Part shown: positions 25,423 through 33,265 of the stretch, in pieces
How the letters are laid out: each line of letters opens with the position of its first letter
Position numbering within the stretch: position 1 is the first letter of the stretch
NCBI RefSeq assembly: GCF_014287775.1
Contig: NZ_JACOOZ010000006.1
Coordinates: 124,001 to 188,000 of the forward strand
Direction: 5' to 3'
Length of the DNA stretch: 64,000 bases
DNA from: Eubacterium_G segne
Lineage (GTDB): Bacteria > Bacillota > Clostridia > Lachnospirales > Lachnospiraceae
Program-made: the position numbers and the translations under genes
The notes under the pieces: model-generated
Told to the model about the DNA's origin: nothing
Seen by the model: the letters and a program-made list of their open reading frames with translations, nothing else
The model's database searches: none

Positions 25423-26130
25423 ATGAGTGAATTAAGCAAAAGAAAGAGAAGAAGAAAAGTAAGAAAAATAAGGGCAGTGCTTGCCGTTACAGTGTTAACG
25501 GCAGGTATATTGCTTTTGGCAGGAATTTTTAAACATTTAAGTGCATCATCTGATGTAGAGATTAAAGAATCACCGGTGGAAAATCATCAGGTGTTAGAAA
25601 CAACAGAAAAGGAAACTGCTTTACAGATACCATCCTGGATAGATAAGCAGATAATAAAAAAGGATGGAAAGTCCAGAAGGGGCATTAAACTTAAAGAAGT
25701 GAAGGATGTTGTAATTCATTATGTAGGAAATTCCGGAACAACAGCTCAGCAAAATCATGATTTTTATGCAGGAGATGACTCAGATGTAAGTTCTCATTTT
25801 ATTGTGGGATTGGATGGTGAGATAATTCAGTGCATTCCGTTAGATGAACATTCAGAGGCAAGCAATTGGAGAAATAGGGATTCCATTTCCATTGAAGTGT
25901 GTCATATGGATGAAACAGGAGAATTTGGCAAAAAAACATATAAATCTCTCGTTAAGCTTGTGGCATGGCTTGAAAGTGTTTATGGTTTAGATGAAGAACA
26001 TGTAATAAGGCATTATGACATTACGGAGAAAGAGTGTCCTAAATATTTTGTTGATCATGAAGATGAGTGGGAGCTGTTTAAAGAAAAAGTTAGAGATTAC
26101 AGAATAAAAAAATATACAGGGAATAAGTGA
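25423..26130 (+). CDS. Membrane-anchored N-acetylmuramoyl-L-alanine amidase, T7-lysozyme type (copy 1)
   Basis: Predicted to cut the bond between muramic acid and the stem peptide at the outer face of the membrane. The 235 residues begin with a very basic cytoplasmic stretch (KRKRRRKVRKIR), one membrane segment (~21-40), a spacer, and an Amidase_2/PGRP domain. Zinc ligands of the T7-lysozyme pattern are visible: His in VVIHYVG, His in VIRHYD and Cys in EKECPKY. GTTAQQNHDFYAG and SSHFIVGLDG lie between them. A close paralogue follows 62 bases downstream. Confidence 0.87.
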   Translation: MSELSKRKRRRKVRKIRAVLAVTVLTAGILLLAGIFKHLSASSDVEIKESPVENHQVLETTEKETALQIPSWIDKQIIKKDGKSRRGIKLKEVKDVVIHYVGNSGTTAQQNHDFYAGDDSDVSSHFIVGLDGEIIQCIPLDEHSEASNWRNRDSISIEVCHMDETGEFGKKTYKSLVKLVAWLESVYGLDEEHVIRHYDITEKECPKYFVDHEDEWELFKEKVRDYRIKKYTGNK

Positions 26131-26192
26131 AAATATCGAACATTTTATATAAGGGGTTATAATTAAGTTAAACTACGGATTTGAGGAAAAGT

Positions 26193-26843
26193 ATGGCTAA
26201 GAAAAGCAAAAGAAAGAGAAAGTTAAGAAAAGGAAGAATAGTTATGGCTGTTATTATTGTGGCGGCCATAGTTATTATGTCCTGTTTAGTAGTAAAAAGG
26301 ATTAATCAAAACAGTGAGGCCAAAAAAGTTAAAAATTTGGCGGAAATTAAGATACCGGATTGGATTGATTCTCAAATAATAGATGTGGATGGCGCTTCAA
26401 GAAATGGATATAAATTAAAGGGTATAAAAGACATTGTAGTTCACTATGTAGGAAATCCGGGGACAACAGCTCAGCAAAATCATGATTTCTATGCAGGAGA
26501 TCAGTCTAATGTAAGTTCTCATTTCGTTGTGGGATTAGATGGGGAAATTATTCAATGCATTCCTATAAATGAATGGTCTGCGGCAAGCAACTGGAGAAAT
26601 AATGATACAATTTCCATTGAGGTGTGTCATCCTGATGAAACGGGAAAATTTAAAAAGAAAACCTATAGCTCTTTAGTAAAACTTGTGGCATGGTTAGAAA
26701 ATGTATGTGATATAGATGAAAGCCATGTAATAAGACATTATGATATTACAAAGAAAGAATGCCCGAGATATTTTGTACAGCATGAGGACAAATGGAAAAC
26801 ATTTAAGAAAAATGTAGAAAAGTATAGATTGGCTCATTATTAA
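26193..26843 (+). CDS. Membrane-anchored N-acetylmuramoyl-L-alanine amidase, T7-lysozyme type (copy 2)
   Basis: A paralogue of the preceding gene with the same plan: basic N-terminus, one membrane segment (~17-37), short spacer, Amidase_2 domain. The zinc set is retained (VVHYVG, VIRHYD, KKECPRY), so both copies look active. The spacer is about 15 residues shorter than in copy 1, and the N-terminal halves have diverged more than the catalytic halves. I start at the ATG at 26193, after GAGGAAAAG. A strong terminator follows at once. Confidence 0.86.
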   Translation: MAKKSKRKRKLRKGRIVMAVIIVAAIVIMSCLVVKRINQNSEAKKVKNLAEIKIPDWIDSQIIDVDGASRNGYKLKGIKDIVVHYVGNPGTTAQQNHDFYAGDQSNVSSHFVVGLDGEIIQCIPINEWSAASNWRNNDTISIEVCHPDETGKFKKKTYSSLVKLVAWLENVCDIDESHVIRHYDITKKECPRYFVQHEDKWKTFKKNVEKYRLAHY

Positions 26844-26867
26844 AAGACGCAGGTTGCGTCTTTTTTT
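26842..26867 (+). terminator. Terminator after the amidase pair
   Basis: AAAAGACGCA pairs with TGCGTCTTTT around a 2-3 base loop, followed by a run of seven T. It overlaps the stop codon region of copy 2. Confidence 0.92.
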
Positions 26868-26903
26868 ACAACTAACCACAAAAACTATACATAAATATAA
26901 AAA

Positions 26904-27631
26904 ATGATTTGGCAAAACAGTGGTGATAAATTCGATATGATATTATTGACTAATGAAAATAAGCGGTATTTAACAGACGGAATTTATAGTAACTATTCAT
27001 CAGATTCTGATTCAAAGGTTTTGCCGGCAAATCTGCCTAATGTTATAAATCAGGAGGATTTTACATATAGAGATGGGATTTTTATGGCGAAGCCCAGGAC
27101 TTTAGAGAAATGATTCAGGTTTGTGTTACAGTAAAAAATGGGAAAATAAAAAGTATTAATATTATTAAATCCCAGGATGATGAATTATATTTTAACAAGG
27201 CGATATTACTGACAACTAAACATCTTTTGTTACGGTATTAATTGTGTTATGCTTATATACGATAGTTTTTGGACGATTTTTTGCGGTTTTGCTTGTGCAT
27301 TTGGAACTTTAGGAGATTTTGTTCATGAGTTTTATGTCCTATGGGAGCAGTGTTTTCAATTCTTCCCGTACTGCCGCTTTTTTCTATAAGTAGAAATAGA
27401 GACCAGTGCATAAAAGGGTGCAGTGGATGTACAAAGGTATGTCCATCAAAAATTGGACTTTCGGATTTAAAGGAAGATATTCAGCCGGGAGATTGCTTTA
27501 TGTGCCAAAAATGTATGAATATTTGTCCAAAACAAAATGTTAAATTGGGATTGGTAAAGGGAAACGGAATTACATTTATTATAGTAAGAGGGCTGATTCT
27601 AATTTTAATAATGAAATGGGCAGAAATTTAG
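26904..27631 (+). pseudogene. Decayed FMN-binding / 4Fe-4S membrane protein gene
   Basis: Pieces of one gene lie in several frames. The first gives ...FTYRDGIF; after a one-base slip in a T-tract near 27078 the next frame reads YGEAQDFREMIQVCVTVKNGKIKSI and so on, an FMN-binding domain (split here). A further frame reads FCGFACAFGTLGDFVHEF, then from ~27341 another reads GCSGCTKVCPSKI and CFMCQKCMNICPKQ, two ferredoxin-type clusters. At least three frameshifts and stops separate them. The layout resembles NosR-like or extracellular-electron-transfer flavoproteins. The next two genes are intact. Confidence 0.75.
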
Positions 27632-27649
27632 AAAAAACGGGAGCAGTTT

Positions 27650-28027
27650 ATGAGAAAAAAAGACGTGATTTTAGTGATTGTGGTTCTTTTAATAGCAGGT
27701 GTCATGTACGGTGCAATCCATTTTATACAAAAAGGTGAAGCCTCCACTGTAAAAATATCAGTTGATGGCAAAGTTTATGGAAAATATTCCATTAACAAGG
27801 ACGAGATAATAGATATAAAAACTTCAAAAGGTAGAAATGTAATAAATATTCATAATGGTTATGTGGAAATGGAAGAGGCGGATTGTCCGGATAAGTATTG
27901 TATAAAGCAGGGAAAGATTAAAAATACAGGGCAGACAATTGTATGTCTTCCGCATAAAGTAGTTGTTGAGATAATTAAACAGAACATAGTCAATGAAAAT
28001 AACGATGTGGATGCTGTGGTAAAGTAG
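27650..28027 (+). CDS. NusG domain II-containing membrane-anchored protein
   Basis: A 125-residue protein with one N-terminal membrane segment (~6-26) and an exported NusG-domain-II-like barrel (VKISVDGKVYGKYSI, then INIHNGYVEMEEADCPDKYCIKQG). The paired cysteines in DCPDKYC and the VCLPHKVVVEI ending are characteristic of this stand-alone family. Such genes usually sit beside a Gx-type membrane protein and flavoprotein genes, as here. In Listeria and Enterococcus a pair of this type (EetA/EetB) is linked to extracellular electron transfer; that this copy still works is doubtful because its flavoprotein neighbour is broken. Confidence 0.83.
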   Translation: MRKKDVILVIVVLLIAGVMYGAIHFIQKGEASTVKISVDGKVYGKYSINKDEIIDIKTSKGRNVINIHNGYVEMEEADCPDKYCIKQGKIKNTGQTIVCLPHKVVVEIIKQNIVNENNDVDAVVK

Positions 28028-28059
28028 AAATAATTAATAATTTAATGGGAGGTCAAGAT

Positions 28060-28545
28060 ATGAGCACAAAAAGAATAGCAAATATGTCCATGTTAGTGGC
28101 ACTTGCCATAATATTTAGCTATATTGAATTTCTTATTCCCATTAATTTAGGAATTCCGGGAATGAAATTAGGATTGGCAAATCTGGTAATTGTTATAGCA
28201 TTATATATATTAAAAATCAGTGATGTCTGGATTATTTCTATACTTAGAATCCTGATTATGGGATTTATGTTTGGAAGTGGTATGTCAATAATTTATAGCC
28301 TTGCAGGAGCAGTGTTTAGTCTCATTGTTATGTCAGTTATTAAAAAAATAGGGGGGTTTAGTATTATTGGAGTAAGCATGGCAGGGGCAGTATGCCATAA
28401 TATGGGGCAGGTGATGGTGGCAATAATTGTGGTAGAAAATGTTAGTGTTATATATTATGTGCCGGCACTTTTAGTGGCAGGTATAATTACAGGGGCAGTA
28501 ATAGGCATAGTTTCAAAGAGGGTTTTATCAGTTATAAAAAAATAA
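28060..28545 (+). CDS. Gx transporter family / heptaprenyl diphosphate synthase component I-like membrane protein
   Basis: A 161-residue integral membrane protein with about five hydrophobic segments. The family pattern is seen as LVALAIIFSYIEFLIPINLGIPGMKLGLANLV near the N-terminus (given in parts: IPGMKLGLAN is the key piece) and AGAVCHNMGQ near residue 114. It resembles ECF-type substrate-binding subunits and is often named for HepPP synthase component I, though transport is more likely. The start is at 28060 after GGGAGGT. A prenyl synthase gene that often follows is missing here. Confidence 0.8.
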   Translation: MSTKRIANMSMLVALAIIFSYIEFLIPINLGIPGMKLGLANLVIVIALYILKISDVWIISILRILIMGFMFGSGMSIIYSLAGAVFSLIVMSVIKKIGGFSIIGVSMAGAVCHNMGQVMVAIIVVENVSVIYYVPALLVAGIITGAVIGIVSKRVLSVIKK

Positions 28546-28570
28546 ACAAATTTTTTACCTAACAAGTTAG

Positions 28571-28834
28571 ATACATTTAACAAAAGGCACAACAATTTAC
28601 GATGAAGATGGAAACACATATGATGTTTTATATTGGAAAAATGATGATATCGGTGCATATGGTGAGTTTATGCGTGTGGATTTAACAGGCAATTATGGTG
28701 GATTAGGTTCATGGAAGATTTTTAAAGAGGAATTTGATGAGGCAAAGGCTGAATTTGCAAATCCACAAAGTCAGGCAACAGTAAATGAAGCAGTTGAACA
28801 TTTAAAAAAGTTACCCTTGCAAGTAATAAATTAA
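28571..28834 (+). pseudogene. Remnant of an unidentified coding sequence
   Basis: An open stretch of 87 codons follows a stop at 28568 and has no start codon near its beginning. It reads ...TTIYDEDGNTYDVLYWK and continues to EHLKKLPLQVIN. After 28834, frame-shifted pieces reading LKNKKKLYV and VKAVGAQNGQG resemble the end of a fibronectin-type-III-like repeat. I take it as the decayed end of a surface protein; the identity is not certain. Confidence 0.4.
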
Positions 28835-28947
28835 AGAACAAGAAAAAATTATATGTCAGGTAAAAGCTGTAGGGGCTCAAAATGGTCAAGGTTTGTTAAG
28901 ATTAAAATCAAAAAATAACTTTAGTAATTAATTTTTAAAATATATTT

Positions 28948-28993
28948 CGGATGATTTTCTATTTTATTCTATTTAAGAAAATCATCCGTTTTT
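28948..28993 (+). terminator. Terminator upstream of cysD
   Basis: CGGATGATTTTCT (28948-28960) pairs perfectly with AGAAAATCATCCG (28976-28988), then TTTTT. Confidence 0.88.
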
Positions 28994-29078
28994 GCTGTAA
29001 TATTGATAACATATTTCCGTCAAATTTATTGAGTATATTTTGTATGAAAATTTACTAACAAATTTATTAGGAGAAAAT

Positions 29079-29972
29079 ATGAATCATTTAGATGAACTTG
29101 AGGCAGAAGCAATATACATAATGAGAGAAGTGGCGGCAGAATGTGAAAATCCTGTTATGCTTTATTCCATAGGAAAGGATTCGTCAGTAATGCTGCATTT
29201 GGCAATGAAAGCTTTTTATCCTGAAAAGCCACCATTTCCTTTTTTGCATGTAAATACTACATGGAAATTTAAGGAAATGATTGAATTTAGAGACCGCAGG
29301 GCAAAAGAACTGGGAATTGAAATGATTGAATACATAAATGAGGAAGGTGTTAAGAATAACATTAATCCTTTTGACTATGGTTCATCATACACAGACATAA
29401 TGAAAACCCAGGCACTAAAGCAGGCTCTTGATAAATATGGGTTTACCGCAGCATTTGGCGGAGGAAGACGTGACGAGGAAAAATCAAGAGCAAAAGAGAG
29501 AATTTTTTCTTTTAGGAATAAACAACACGCATGGGATCCAAAAAATCAGAGACCGGAAATGTGGAAGCTTTTCAATACAAGAATTAACCAGGGAGAGAGT
29601 ATAAGAGTATTTCCTTTATCAAATTGGACGGAAAAGGATATATGGCAGTATATAAAAAGAGAAAATATTCCTATTGTTTCATTATATTTTGCCAAAGAAA
29701 GACCGGTTGTTGAAAGAAATGGGCAGTTGATAATGGTTGATGATGACAGAATGAGATTGTTGCCGGGAGAAAAAGTTCAAAATAAAATGGTAAGATTTAG
29801 AACGTTAGGATGTTATCCGCTAACCGGAGGCATAGAGTCAAATGCTACGACATTAGATGAAATTATCGAAGAGACAATGGCATCAGTAGAATCCGAAAGA
29901 ACCAGTAGAATAATAGATTCTGACGGAGGGGCTGCAAGCATGGAAAAAAGAAAAAGAGAAGGATATTTTTAA
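29079..29972 (+). CDS. cysD: Sulfate adenylyltransferase subunit 2
   Basis: CysD is the ATP pyrophosphatase subunit that, with CysN, makes adenosine 5'-phosphosulfate from ATP and sulfate. The 297 residues show the PP-loop YSIGKDSSVMLHLA near residue 30, then FPFLHVNTTWKF, GGRRDEEKSRAKER and a C-terminal RFRTLGCYPLTGG segment, all typical of CysD. I start at the ATG at 29079 after TTAGGAG; an upstream TTG adds 13 residues without a ribosome site. It is the first gene of a four-gene run ending with a sulfotransferase. Confidence 0.94.
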   Translation: MNHLDELEAEAIYIMREVAAECENPVMLYSIGKDSSVMLHLAMKAFYPEKPPFPFLHVNTTWKFKEMIEFRDRRAKELGIEMIEYINEEGVKNNINPFDYGSSYTDIMKTQALKQALDKYGFTAAFGGGRRDEEKSRAKERIFSFRNKQHAWDPKNQRPEMWKLFNTRINQGESIRVFPLSNWTEKDIWQYIKRENIPIVSLYFAKERPVVERNGQLIMVDDDRMRLLPGEKVQNKMVRFRTLGCYPLTGGIESNATTLDEIIEETMASVESERTSRIIDSDGGAASMEKRKREGYF

Positions 29973-29973
29973 A

Positions 29974-31803
29974 ATGGAAAGTTTATTGAAATTTATTACT
30001 TGCGGAAGTGTTGATGATGGAAAATCAACTTTAATTGGACATATGTTATATGATGCAAAGCTGATTTTTGCAGATCAGAAGAGAGCTTTGGAATTGGACT
30101 CTAAAGTCGGATCAAGAGAAGGAAACATAGATTATTCTTTGTTGCTTGACGGATTAATGGCTGAAAGGGAACAGGGAATTACAATAGATGTTGCATACCG
30201 TTATTTTGCTACTGAAAACAGAAGCTTTATTGTAGCGGATACTCCGGGACATGAAGAGTATACAAGAAATATGGCTGTTGGAGCTTCATTTGCATCCCTT
30301 GCCGTAATTTTGACGGATGCAAGTCAGGGTGTTTTGGTTCAGACAAGAAGACATGCAAGGATATGTTCTTTAATGGGAATAAAACATTTTGTTTTTGCGG
30401 TAAATAAAATGGATTTAGTGGATTATGATATTAAAATATTTGAAAAAATCCAAAAAGAAATAAATGGATTAATGTCAGAATTTGATTTTAAAACATTACA
30501 AATAATACCGGTATCTGCTACAGAGGGAGATAATATAACAAAGACATCTGACCGAATGCAATGGTATAAAGGCGTCCCATTACTTAAATATCTTGAGGAA
30601 GTGGATGTAAAGGAAGATGTTGAGGTTAAAGGATTTTCCATGCCGGTTCAAAGAGTGTGCCGTCCAAATCATAATTTTAGGGGATTTCAGGGGCAAATAT
30701 CATCCGGAAAAATTTGCCGGGGAGATGATATAACTGTTTTGCCAAGTGGCGAAAAGGCAACGGTAAAAGAAATATACGAAGGTGATAAAAAAGTAAATCA
30801 AAGCAGTAAAGGTCATGGAGTGACAATTCAGCTGGACTCTGAAATTGATATATCAAGAGGATGTATTATAGAGAAAAATTATAATCTTTTGTGTGGAATG
30901 AATTTCTCAATTTGTATATTGTGGATGGACGACAAAAAACTAGTTGAGGGACGGAATTTCCTTATGAAAGTTGGAACAAAATTAGTTCCTGCAACAATTA
31001 CAAAAATAAATTACAAAATTGATGTTAATACAGGTTCACAAGTATACGCAAAAGCAATCTTTAAGAATGAAATTGCTTTTTGTGAGGTTACGTTAGGGGA
31101 AAAAATAGTTGTTGATAAATTCATCAATAATAGGGAATTAGGTTCATTAATACTAATTGACAGAGTATCAAATATGACGTCGGCATGTGGACAAATTGCA
31201 GAAATTATCGATAATGAAAAAAATCTGACATGGCATGAAATGGATGTAACAAAGGAGTTAAGGGAACGTCAGTTATCTCAAAAAGCTTTTACGGTATGGA
31301 TGACAGGACTTTCAGGGTCAGGAAAATCTACCCTTGCTAATGCATTGGAGAAAAGATTATTTACACTGGGAAAACATACAATGCTTCTTGATGGTGACAA
31401 CATAAGAATGGGACTTAACAAAAATTTAGGATTTAATGAAGGAGACAGAGTGGAAAATATCCGCAGAATAGCTGAGGTTGCCAAATTAATGAATGATGCG
31501 GGGCTGATAGTAATTACATCATTTATTTCGCCATATAGTCAGGACAGACAAAGTGCAAAGGAAATAATAGGTGATGATTTTGTGGAAGTCTACGTAAGCA
31601 CCCCTCTTGATGAATGTGAAAGAAGGGATGTTAAAGGTCTTTACAAAGAGGCAAGAAAGGGGAATATCAGGAGCTTCACGGGAATAAGCAGCCCTTATGA
31701 AATACCTGAAACACCGGATGTTGAAATAGACACCAGTGGAAAGAAAATAGAAGATTGTGTGAATACAATTATAGATAAGCTTAAAAAATATATTGAGGAA
31801 TAA
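29974..31803 (+). CDS. cysNC: Bifunctional sulfate adenylyltransferase subunit 1 / adenylylsulfate kinase
   Basis: A fusion of the regulatory GTPase CysN with APS kinase CysC, so one protein helps make APS and then phosphorylates it to PAPS. The N-terminal GTPase has CGSVDDGKSTLIG, DTPGHEEYTRN and VNKMDLVD, followed by EF-Tu-like barrels. The kinase begins near residue 425 with MTGLSGSGKSTLANA and continues with LLDGDNIRMGLN, FISPYSQDR and the FTGISSPYE segment. The start lies 1 base after cysD. The fused form yields PAPS, the sulfate donor used by the sulfotransferase two genes on. Confidence 0.94.
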   Translation: MESLLKFITCGSVDDGKSTLIGHMLYDAKLIFADQKRALELDSKVGSREGNIDYSLLLDGLMAEREQGITIDVAYRYFATENRSFIVADTPGHEEYTRNMAVGASFASLAVILTDASQGVLVQTRRHARICSLMGIKHFVFAVNKMDLVDYDIKIFEKIQKEINGLMSEFDFKTLQIIPVSATEGDNITKTSDRMQWYKGVPLLKYLEEVDVKEDVEVKGFSMPVQRVCRPNHNFRGFQGQISSGKICRGDDITVLPSGEKATVKEIYEGDKKVNQSSKGHGVTIQLDSEIDISRGCIIEKNYNLLCGMNFSICILWMDDKKLVEGRNFLMKVGTKLVPATITKINYKIDVNTGSQVYAKAIFKNEIAFCEVTLGEKIVVDKFINNRELGSLILIDRVSNMTSACGQIAEIIDNEKNLTWHEMDVTKELRERQLSQKAFTVWMTGLSGSGKSTLANALEKRLFTLGKHTMLLDGDNIRMGLNKNLGFNEGDRVENIRRIAEVAKLMNDAGLIVITSFISPYSQDRQSAKEIIGDDFVEVYVSTPLDECERRDVKGLYKEARKGNIRSFTGISSPYEIPETPDVEIDTSGKKIEDCVNTIIDKLKKYIEE

Positions 31804-31812
31804 TCATATATT

Positions 31813-33255
31813 ATGAGTAATAAATTACAGCTGTTTACTTCAATGTTAAAAATCGGATGTATTGGATTTGGTGGTGGAAGTGCCATTATTCCCATAATTG
31901 AAGACGAGATAGTTGAAACAGGTATAGATACAAAGGAGAATATTGATAAGGATGTTATGGTGGCAAATATAACACCGGGAGCACTTCCGGTAGAAGTTGC
32001 TGCTTCAATAGGAAAAAGAGCTGGTGGAAACAAAGGAATGTTTTTATCAGCACTTGCCATGGCGCTTCCGGGAACGCTGGCAGCAATAGCAATTTTTACT
32101 ATTTTTTCAACTATGAAATTAACAGTATTAAATGTTATTGAACTGGCGTCAGTTGGAGTTTCAATATTTATTTTGTATATGCTAAAAGTTTATATTGGAA
32201 ATGTATTTAATAAGTGTGCAGGCAATACAAAATGTGAGAGAAAAACCGTTATTTTAATGGCAATATCATTATTTGTTGTTTGTGGCAAAAATTTATATCA
32301 GCTTTTAGGAATAAGTAAAACACCGGTATTTTCATTATCTGCCTTTAATGCCTTAATGTTATTTTTCTTTTGCATAATATTCATGGAAAACAACAGACAT
32401 AAAAATGTGGGTTTCGTAGTGATAATGGTTATTATATCAACACTATTTGCTGTTACTCATGGAAAGGGAAATTATATTGATAATAATTATATTATGTATG
32501 CTTTGGATGCAATAATGATTATGATTTCTCTGGCAGGAATAGTAGATGATATGAAAAACAGTGGAATGAAGATAAAGATCTATAAGAATTTTTTTAAGGA
32601 ACTTTTTATATGGATTGTATTTTTAGTCATATGTTCTATGCCGGCGTTAATAAATAATGCAAATATTGTGGAGTTTATTGGCAAAGGAATAATTTCGGCT
32701 TTTATGTCTTTTGGTGGAGGGGATGCATATTTAACTATTGCTGATGGGTTATTTGTAGATACAAATATGGTAACGGAAAGTCAGTTTTACGGTCATATAG
32801 TATCTGTTGTTAATGTTTTGCCGGGCTCCATATTATGTAAAACCTTATGTGGAGTAGGATACTACCTGGGAATTAACATATCAGGAAGTATTGTGACGGG
32901 AGTTTTATTTGCTATAGTTGGTTTTGCATGTAGCATTGCGGCATCATGTGGATTTTATATGACAATATATCATTTGTACAATAATCTAAGTTCACTGAGA
33001 ATTATAAGTAGAATATCAGAATGTATTCGCCCGATTATAGCGGGATTTCTTATAAATATTTCATTATCATTGTGCAATCAGTCTGTAAGAGTAATGGGAA
33101 AGTATCAAATATCCGGAATAAGCACAATAATAATCGTTGTGCTAATGTTTATAATTACATGCTTACTAAAAAGTAAAACAAGGATAAGTAATGCTTTAAT
33201 ATTAGTATTGAATATAGGAACAGTTTTTATTATAAGGGCGCTACATTACATATAG
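31813..33255 (+). CDS. CHR (chromate transporter) family membrane protein, two-domain form
   Basis: A 480-residue membrane protein with two tandem CHR domains. The first has KIGCIGFGGGSAIIPIIEDE and VANITPGALPVEVAASIG; the second has GKGIISAFMSFGGGDAYLTIADG and VVNVLPGSILCKTLCGVG. This doubled arrangement is that of long-chain ChrA proteins. ChrA is known for chromate export, but chromate mimics sulfate, and this gene lies 9 bases after cysNC within the sulfate-activation operon, so sulfate import is a reasonable inference. There is no chromate regulator beside it. Confidence 0.85.
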   Translation: MSNKLQLFTSMLKIGCIGFGGGSAIIPIIEDEIVETGIDTKENIDKDVMVANITPGALPVEVAASIGKRAGGNKGMFLSALAMALPGTLAAIAIFTIFSTMKLTVLNVIELASVGVSIFILYMLKVYIGNVFNKCAGNTKCERKTVILMAISLFVVCGKNLYQLLGISKTPVFSLSAFNALMLFFFCIIFMENNRHKNVGFVVIMVIISTLFAVTHGKGNYIDNNYIMYALDAIMIMISLAGIVDDMKNSGMKIKIYKNFFKELFIWIVFLVICSMPALINNANIVEFIGKGIISAFMSFGGGDAYLTIADGLFVDTNMVTESQFYGHIVSVVNVLPGSILCKTLCGVGYYLGINISGSIVTGVLFAIVGFACSIAASCGFYMTIYHLYNNLSSLRIISRISECIRPIIAGFLINISLSLCNQSVRVMGKYQISGISTIIIVVLMFIITCLLKSKTRISNALILVLNIGTVFIIRALHYI

Positions 33256-33265
33256 GAGGAAACAA

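Larger units (their letters stand above)
28546..29078 (+). other. Intergenic region with gene debris, terminator and cysD leader
   Basis: About 530 bases without an intact gene. It holds the coding remnant at 28571-28834, a frame-shifted tail to about 28930, a strong terminator at 28948-28993, and a short AT-rich leader with AGGAG before cysD. No clear sigma-A promoter for the sulfation operon stands out in the last 80 bases. Confidence 0.6.
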
